DNA from: Pseudonocardiaceae bacterium
GTDB lineage: Bacteria > Actinomycetota > Actinomycetes > Mycobacteriales > Pseudonocardiaceae
NCBI GenBank assembly: GCA_025937115.1
Contig: JAICSB010000127.1
Span: forward strand, 1 to 8,402
Length of the DNA: 8,402 nucleotides
Reading direction: 5' to 3'
The notes under the pieces are model-generated. The model was not told the origin of the DNA and ran no database searches. It saw only the letters and a list, made by a program, of their open reading frames with translations. Positions 4,613-8,402 of the stretch are shown here, piece after piece (positions within the stretch are counted from its first letter, which is position 1; every line of letters begins with the position of its first letter). The translations under genes and the position numbers were made by a program.

Positions 4613-5899
4613 ATGAGTGCGCTGGACCATAGAACCGGCCGGCACCGTGACCGCGGCACCGTCGAGCCGGTCGGCACCGCCAGCGGGCATGGCCACGGAC
4701 ATGGCCACGGACCTGCGCCCCCGTCCTCCCGCCGAGTCAAGATATTGCTGGTCGCGGTGCTGGTCCCGGTCGCGCTAGCCACCCTGGTAGGGCTCTGGCT
4801 GACCTGGCCGGGTGCCCAGCCGCACAGCGGTGTCGACATCGGATTAGGGCAGCGGCCGGTGCAGGGCGACGTGCTCACCGCAACCTCCGCGCCCTGCACC
4901 ACCGGCGGTGCAGACGTTGGTGGTGCAGGGCCGGCAGGTCAAGACAAGAGGTGCATCTCGCTCGGTCTGCGGCTCACCGACGGCGACTCCCCCGGTGTGC
5001 TGATCCAGCAGGTATTACCCGACGAACCGAGCACGCCGCGCTTCGCTGTCGGCGATCACGTGGTCCTCGGGTACACCGGTGGCAATCCTTCCGACGCCGC
5101 CTCTTACCAGATCCAGGATTTTCAGCGCGGCGCCTCGATGCTGTGGCTGGCCGCGCTGTTCGCCGCAGCCGTGTTGTTGCTCGGCCGGTGGCGAGGACTG
5201 GCGTCGCTGGCCGCGCTGGGTTTCAGCTTTCTGGTGCTGGTGACGTACCTGTTCCCCGCGATCCTGACCGGCGGGAACCCGGTGATCGTCGGTGTGCTGG
5301 CCGCGAGCGTGATCATGTTTGGGGTGCTGTATCTCACTCATGGTGTCTCGGCGCAGACCTCCAGCGCGGTGCTGGGCACTGTGTTGAGTCTCGCTCTGAT
5401 CGGGCTGCTCGGTACCGCTTTCTCCGCGGTCACCCAGCTGACCGGGCTGGACGATGACACCGCCAAACTCATCGGAGTTCTTGGCCACGGAATCGATGCC
5501 CGGGGATTGCTGCTCGCGGGGATGCTGATCGGAGCCCTCGGCGTGCTCGACGATGTCACGGTCACCCAGACCAGTTCGGTGTGGGAACTGCGTCGGGCTA
5601 ATCCCGAACTCGGGGCCCGGCAGCTCTATACCGCCGCGCTGCGGATCGGCCGGGACCACATCTCCTCAGCGGTCAACACCTTAGCCCTGGCCTACACGGG
5701 AGCCGTGCTACCCGTGCTGCTGCTCTTTTCGCTGTCCGGGCAGAGTTTCGGCGCCCTGGTCACCACCCAGGACGTCGCCCAGGAGGTGGTACGCACGCTG
5801 GTCGGCAGCATCGGGCTCGTCGCCGCTGTCCCGATCACCACGGCGATCGCCGCACTGGTTGCCCGCCGCGATCAGATCGAGCCCGCCACTCAACGGTGA
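4613..5899 (+). CDS. YibE/F-family multi-pass membrane protein with His-rich N-terminus
   Basis: This is a 428-residue protein from ATG 4613, with AGAGG 12 bases upstream. The N-terminus is cytoplasmic-type and carries HGHGHGHG (26-33). A first membrane helix follows at 44-66 (ILLVAVLVPVALATLVGLWL), then an extracytoplasmic domain of about 105 residues with two cysteines (95 and 114). A cluster of further helices lies at roughly 176-191, 195-217, 223-242, 250-272, 297-313, 352-375 and 393-416. The GALGVLDDVTVTQTSSVWEL block (307-326) is the family's signature region. YibE/F proteins are presumed transporters or channels, but no substrate is established to my knowledge. The His-Gly run suggests metal binding, though this is inference. 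The gene appears monocistronic: a hairpin follows it and the next gene is convergent. Confidence 0.92.
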   Translation: MSALDHRTGRHRDRGTVEPVGTASGHGHGHGHGPAPPSSRRVKILLVAVLVPVALATLVGLWLTWPGAQPHSGVDIGLGQRPVQGDVLTATSAPCTTGGADVGGAGPAGQDKRCISLGLRLTDGDSPGVLIQQVLPDEPSTPRFAVGDHVVLGYTGGNPSDAASYQIQDFQRGASMLWLAALFAAAVLLLGRWRGLASLAALGFSFLVLVTYLFPAILTGGNPVIVGVLAASVIMFGVLYLTHGVSAQTSSAVLGTVLSLALIGLLGTAFSAVTQLTGLDDDTAKLIGVLGHGIDARGLLLAGMLIGALGVLDDVTVTQTSSVWELRRANPELGARQLYTAALRIGRDHISSAVNTLALAYTGAVLPVLLLFSLSGQSFGALVTTQDVAQEVVRTLVGSIGLVAAVPITTAIAALVARRDQIEPATQR

Positions 5900-5916
5900 T
5901 CATCGGAACTGAGCGA

Positions 5917-5940
5917 TGGCAGTGCAATTCCGCACGGCCA
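5917..5940. terminator. Hairpin between convergent yibE/F and hydrolase genes
   Basis: TGGC-A-GTGC (5917-5925) pairs with GCAC-G-GCCA (5932-5940), eight pairs with one A/G mismatch around a 6-base loop. It starts 18 bases after the YibE/F stop and lies 41 bases past the hydrolase stop on the other strand, so it could serve both. There is no T-run. Confidence 0.55.
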
Positions 5941-5980
5941 GCACTCACTCTTGACGATCTTGGCGGAGCATTTGAGCGGT

Positions 5981-6682
5981 TCACAAACCTCGGGATCGGC
6001 CAGGCATCGCGAGGCCATGCAGGAACGGGTTGCTCGCACGTTCCCTGCCGATGGTGGTCTGTAGGCCATGACCCGGCAGCACTACGGTTTCGTCGTCCAG
6101 CACGAGGATCTTGTCCCTGAGCGAGGCGAGCATCTGCTTGTGGTCACCGCCGGGTAGATCGGTTCGTCCGATCGAACCGGCGAACAGCGTGTCGCCGGAC
6201 ACCAGCAGCGCTGGCCCCGCACCGGAGCCATCACCAGCCGCCGAGCGGAAGGTCACCGAGCCCCGGGTGTGGCCCGGGGTGTGGTCGACGGTCAGGGTCA
6301 GCCCGGCCAGCTCCAGGGACGCCCCGTCAGCCAGCAAGCGCACCTCACGGGGTTCGCGCAGCGCAACCCGGCCACCGAAGAACTGGCGCGCTTCGGTGGA
6401 CAGCGCCCGGAGCGGGTCGGTCAGCAGCACCCGGTCCTCGGGATGGATCCACGCCGGGATGTCGTTGCCGTCGCATACCGGCGTCACCGCGAAGATGTGA
6501 TCGAAATGCCCATGTGTGAGCAGTACCGCCACCGGGTCGAGCCGGTGGCGGCGCAGCAGGTCGTCTAGTGGCTGCTCGGCACCCTCACCCGGGTCGACCA
6601 CTACGCACGGACCACCAGCCTCGTGGGCGAGCACGAAGCAGTTAGCCTGGAACGATCCGGTGGGAAAACCTGTGACCAGCAC
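5981..6682 (-). CDS. Metallo-beta-lactamase fold hydrolase, glyoxalase II-like (Rv2581c type)
   Basis: This is a 233-residue protein from GTG 6682. The zinc site is complete: THGHFDH (56-62), His138 in DHTPGHT, Asp164 in SGDTLF and His205 in LPGHG. The opening TGFPTGSFQANCFVL and the IGRTDLPGGD block are typical of short glyoxalase II-like proteins of actinomycetes. Known relatives hydrolyse S-lactoylglutathione-type thioesters. Actinomycetes use mycothiol rather than glutathione, so the substrate here is unproven. The protein is cytoplasmic. In M. tuberculosis the homologue Rv2581c sits between hisS and ppiB; here ppiB is present and divergent, but the hisS side is replaced by the convergent YibE/F gene. 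The ribosome site before the GTG is weak. Confidence 0.93.
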   Translation of the reverse strand: MLVTGFPTGSFQANCFVLAHEAGGPCVVVDPGEGAEQPLDDLLRRHRLDPVAVLLTHGHFDHIFAVTPVCDGNDIPAWIHPEDRVLLTDPLRALSTEARQFFGGRVALREPREVRLLADGASLELAGLTLTVDHTPGHTRGSVTFRSAAGDGSGAGPALLVSGDTLFAGSIGRTDLPGGDHKQMLASLRDKILVLDDETVVLPGHGLQTTIGRERASNPFLHGLAMPGRSRGL

Positions 6683-6687
6683 AGGTC

Positions 6688-6717
6688 CAGCCTAGGGCGC
6701 GCACGTCAGGGAGGCTG
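6688..6717. promoter_or_regulatory. Inverted repeat upstream of the hydrolase gene
   Basis: CAGCCT (6688-6693) and AGGCTG (6712-6717) are reverse complements 18 bases apart, inside the 100-base divergent region. It could be an operator or a leader stem; the match is short enough to be chance. Confidence 0.2.
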
Positions 6718-6742
6718 ACTGCGGGCTTAACCACGGCCCACA

Positions 6743-6748
6743 TAGACT
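6743..6748 (+). promoter_or_regulatory. Candidate -10 element for the cyclophilin gene
   Basis: TAGACT fits the TANNNT -10 pattern of actinobacterial housekeeping promoters. It is 34 bases before the GTG start and leaves room for the ribosome site AGGAG at 6773-6777. No good -35 is seen at standard spacing. Confidence 0.35.
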
Positions 6749-6782
6749 GCGCCGCGATCGTCGCCGAACCACAGGAGTCCGG

Positions 6783-7664
6783 GTGCCCACGAACGAGCAG
6801 CGTCGCGATGCCGCGAAGCGCAAACTGGATCGCCAGCTTGCCCGCCGAGCCGAACGCGCCAAGGCCCGCCGCAGATATGCCGTGGCGGGTGGCGCGGCCG
6901 CGGTGGTGCTGGTCATCGGCATCGTGGTGCTGATCGTGACGTTGGGCAACCGGCACCAGGCAGTCGAGGCCACCGCGACGCCGTCCGCCGCAGCAAAACC
7001 GGCCAAAGCGAGCGCTCCGGCCACACCCAGCGCCGACAACAAGCTCACCCCACTACCTGTTCGGCCGACGCCGCTGGCTGCCTCGGTAGACTGCCAGTAC
7101 CCGACCACCCAGCAGACCCCTGCCAGGCCGGTGAAGCCCCCGCTGGCCGGCCCCACCTCCGCCAGAGGCACCGTGCCGGTGACCATGCAGACTTCGGCCG
7201 GCGCGATCGGCTTGACTCTCGACCGGGCGTTGGCCCCGTGCACCGTGAACAGCTTCGTCAGCCTTGCCCAGCAGGGTTTTTACGCCAACAGCCCGTGCCA
7301 CCGGCTGGTCACCAACCCCGGATTGCAGGTTCTGCAATGCGGTGATCCGACTGGCTCCGGTGCCGGCGGACCGGGATACACCATCCCGGATGAGGTGTTT
7401 CCCCAGCTGACCTACGGGCGCGGGCTGGTGGCGATGGCCAACACCGGCCAACCCGACAGCGGTGGTAGCCAGTTCTTCCTGATCTACGGCCAGACTCAGC
7501 TCCCGCCGCAATACACCGTCTTCGCCTCGATCTCGCCGACCGGTCTCGAGGTCCTCGACCAGGTAGCCAAGGCAGGCGACGACGGGTCGCTGGAGCCCTC
7601 TCCTGGTGGTGGCAAGCCCAACCAAGCAGTCACGATCACGTCCGTCGACGTCAAGGCGACCTGA
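6783..7664 (+). CDS. ppiB: Membrane-anchored cyclophilin-type peptidyl-prolyl cis-trans isomerase
   Basis: This is a 293-residue protein from GTG 6783, with AGGAG 5 bases upstream. A basic cytoplasmic tail (1-32) is followed by one membrane helix (33-55, AVAGGAAAVVLVIGIVVLIV) and an Ala/Pro-rich linker (60-130). The cyclophilin domain spans about 132-291. It shows NSFVSLAQQGFY, CHRL (Arg174, the catalytic arginine position), LQCGDPTGSGAGGPGY, SGGSQFFLIY (Gln230, Phe232) and YTVFASI. It should catalyse proline isomerisation of exported proteins outside the membrane. Cysteines at 104, 153, 171 and 186 could form disulfides there. M. tuberculosis ppiB (Rv2582) has the same layout and neighbours. 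The gene converges with relA, with both stop codons in one hairpin. Confidence 0.94.
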   Translation: MPTNEQRRDAAKRKLDRQLARRAERAKARRRYAVAGGAAAVVLVIGIVVLIVTLGNRHQAVEATATPSAAAKPAKASAPATPSADNKLTPLPVRPTPLAASVDCQYPTTQQTPARPVKPPLAGPTSARGTVPVTMQTSAGAIGLTLDRALAPCTVNSFVSLAQQGFYANSPCHRLVTNPGLQVLQCGDPTGSGAGGPGYTIPDEVFPQLTYGRGLVAMANTGQPDSGGSQFFLIYGQTQLPPQYTVFASISPTGLEVLDQVAKAGDDGSLEPSPGGGKPNQAVTITSVDVKAT

Positions 7665-7688
7665 CGGGCCCAGTGGGGGCCAAGTCAG
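7661..7688. terminator. Hairpin containing both stop codons of convergent ppiB and relA
   Basis: CTGAC (7661-7665) pairs with GTCAG (7684-7688), and GGCCC (7667-7671) pairs with GGGCC (7677-7681), around AGTGG. The two stems are joined by a 1x2 internal loop. The ppiB TGA (7662-7664) and the relA stop (7685-7687) face each other in the outer stem. It is a compact candidate for a shared bidirectional terminator, without T-runs. Confidence 0.5.
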
Positions 7689-8402
7689 TTGGACGACGTG
7701 ACCCGGTAGACGTCGTAGACGCCCTCGATGTTGCGCACTGACTGCAGCACGTGGCCCAGGTGCTTCGGATCACCCATCTCGAAGGAGAACCGGCTCACCG
7801 CCACCCGGTCTCGGGTGGTGGTGACCGAGGCGGACAGAATGTTCACCCGACCGTCGGCGAGCACCTTGGTCACGTCGGACAGCAGGCGGTGTCGATCCAG
7901 CGCCTCCACCTGGATCCCGACCAGGAACACCGACGCTGACGAGGGCGCCCACTCGACGTCGACCAGCCGCTCGGGCTGCGCCCGCAGCGACTCGGCGTTG
8001 GTGCAGTCGGTACGGTGCACGCTGACCCCGCCCCCGCGCGTGACGAACCCGAGGATCTCGTCGCCCGGCACCGGGGTGCAGCACCGGGCGAGCTTAGCGT
8101 AAACGTCTGTGGCGCCACTGACCCGCACGCCGGAGTCGCTGGTCGCTCGACGGCGCTGGACGGTCGAGGGAGTGGCCCGATCGGCCAGTACCTCCTCGGC
8201 ACCCTCCTCACCGCCAAGCAGCGCGACCAGGCGTTGCACCACGTGGCGCGGCGAGGCGTGGTGCTCGCCGACAGCGGCGTAGAGGGCGCTGACGTCGGGA
8301 TAACGCAGCTCTCGGGACACGGCCACCATCGACTCGGCGGAGACCAGCCGCTGCACCGGCAGCCCGACCCGGCGCAGTTCCTTGGCGATGGCGTTCTTGC
8401 CA
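7685..8402 (-). CDS. relA: Bifunctional (p)ppGpp synthetase/hydrolase, C-terminal part (5' end beyond right edge)
   Basis: About 238 residues are visible, reading in from the right edge ([20 protein letters not shown] onwards) to TGA at 7685. The conserved-cysteine (zinc-finger or RIS) region is [20 protein letters not shown] with a later HRTDC, giving the Cys-Cys and downstream His/Cys set typical of long RelA/Spo/Rel enzymes. The last 75 residues ([20 protein letters not shown] to the end) form the regulatory ACT/RRM domain. Catalytic hydrolase (HD) and synthetase domains lie outside the window. The protein makes and degrades the stringent-response alarmone; the visible part senses ribosomes and regulates the switch. 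It closely follows the pattern of M. tuberculosis RelA (Rv2583c), next to ppiB as expected. A GTG at 8356 is an internal valine codon, not the start. Confidence 0.95.
   Translation of the reverse strand, partial: GKNAIAKELRRVGLPVQRLVSAESMVAVSRELRYPDVSALYAAVGEHHASPRHVVQRLVALLGGEEGAEEVLADRATPSTVQRRRATSDSGVRVSGATDVYAKLARCCTPVPGDEILGFVTRGGGVSVHRTDCTNAESLRAQPERLVDVEWAPSSASVFLVGIQVEALDRHRLLSDVTKVLADGRVNILSASVTTTRDRVAVSRFSFEMGDPKHLGHVLQSVRNIEGVYDVYRVTSSN

Noticed and set aside
5015..5659. 214-residue minus-strand ORF
   Set aside because: It is antisense to the YibE/F membrane helices; its Gln/His/Arg-rich sequence is the mirror of Leu/Val/Ala codons.
7053..7625. 190-residue minus-strand ORF
   Set aside because: It is antisense to the cyclophilin domain and has no independent signal.
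1..8402. CRISPR arrays, tRNA or rRNA genes, riboswitches, prophage genes
   Set aside because: I looked for regularly spaced repeats, tRNA-like cloverleafs and rRNA motifs on both strands and saw none.

Overview
The window is high-GC DNA from an actinomycete. The strongest clue is gene order. The conserved genes match the Mycobacterium tuberculosis stretch aspS - Rv2578c - Rv2581c - ppiB (Rv2582) - relA (Rv2583c) in kind, order and orientation. A YibE/F membrane protein sits next to the radical SAM gene. A Pseudonocardiales-type or related genus fits, but this is inference and I cannot name a species.

From left to right: bases 1-57 hold the first codons of aspS, reading off the left edge. Bases 58-656 hold no intact gene. 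They contain a coding-like gene tail, a 61-bp nearly perfect palindrome, a decayed transposase C-terminus and an 18-bp palindrome. Bases 657-2709 hold a two-gene accessory module on the minus strand. A Trypco1-like protein overlaps, by ATGA, a large protein made of a trypsin-like protease and a STAND/NACHT-type NTPase. The C-terminal domain of the large protein lies in the -1 frame, so the gene is split by a frameshift. Bases 2710-3558 hold the promoter side of the module, one doubtful 67-residue ORF and a small gene broken by a single-base shift.

From 3559 on, the DNA is dense core genome: an Rv2578c-family radical SAM protein (minus), a YibE/F-type multi-pass membrane protein (plus), a glyoxalase II-like metallo-beta-lactamase fold hydrolase (minus), a membrane-anchored cyclophilin (plus) and the C-terminal third of the bifunctional (p)ppGpp enzyme RelA (minus, running off the right edge). 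hisS, which lies next to the hydrolase gene in M. tuberculosis, is not in this window.

The protease-NTPase-Trypco1 module is the main point of interest. By family knowledge it is an NTP-dependent biological conflict (immunity or self-destruction) system. Invasion would be sensed, the NTPase would switch state, and the protease would act on a target. The module sits between housekeeping genes among decayed mobile DNA. Both frame breaks in this region behave like the loss of one base, so they are either real decay or consensus errors in short homopolymers.
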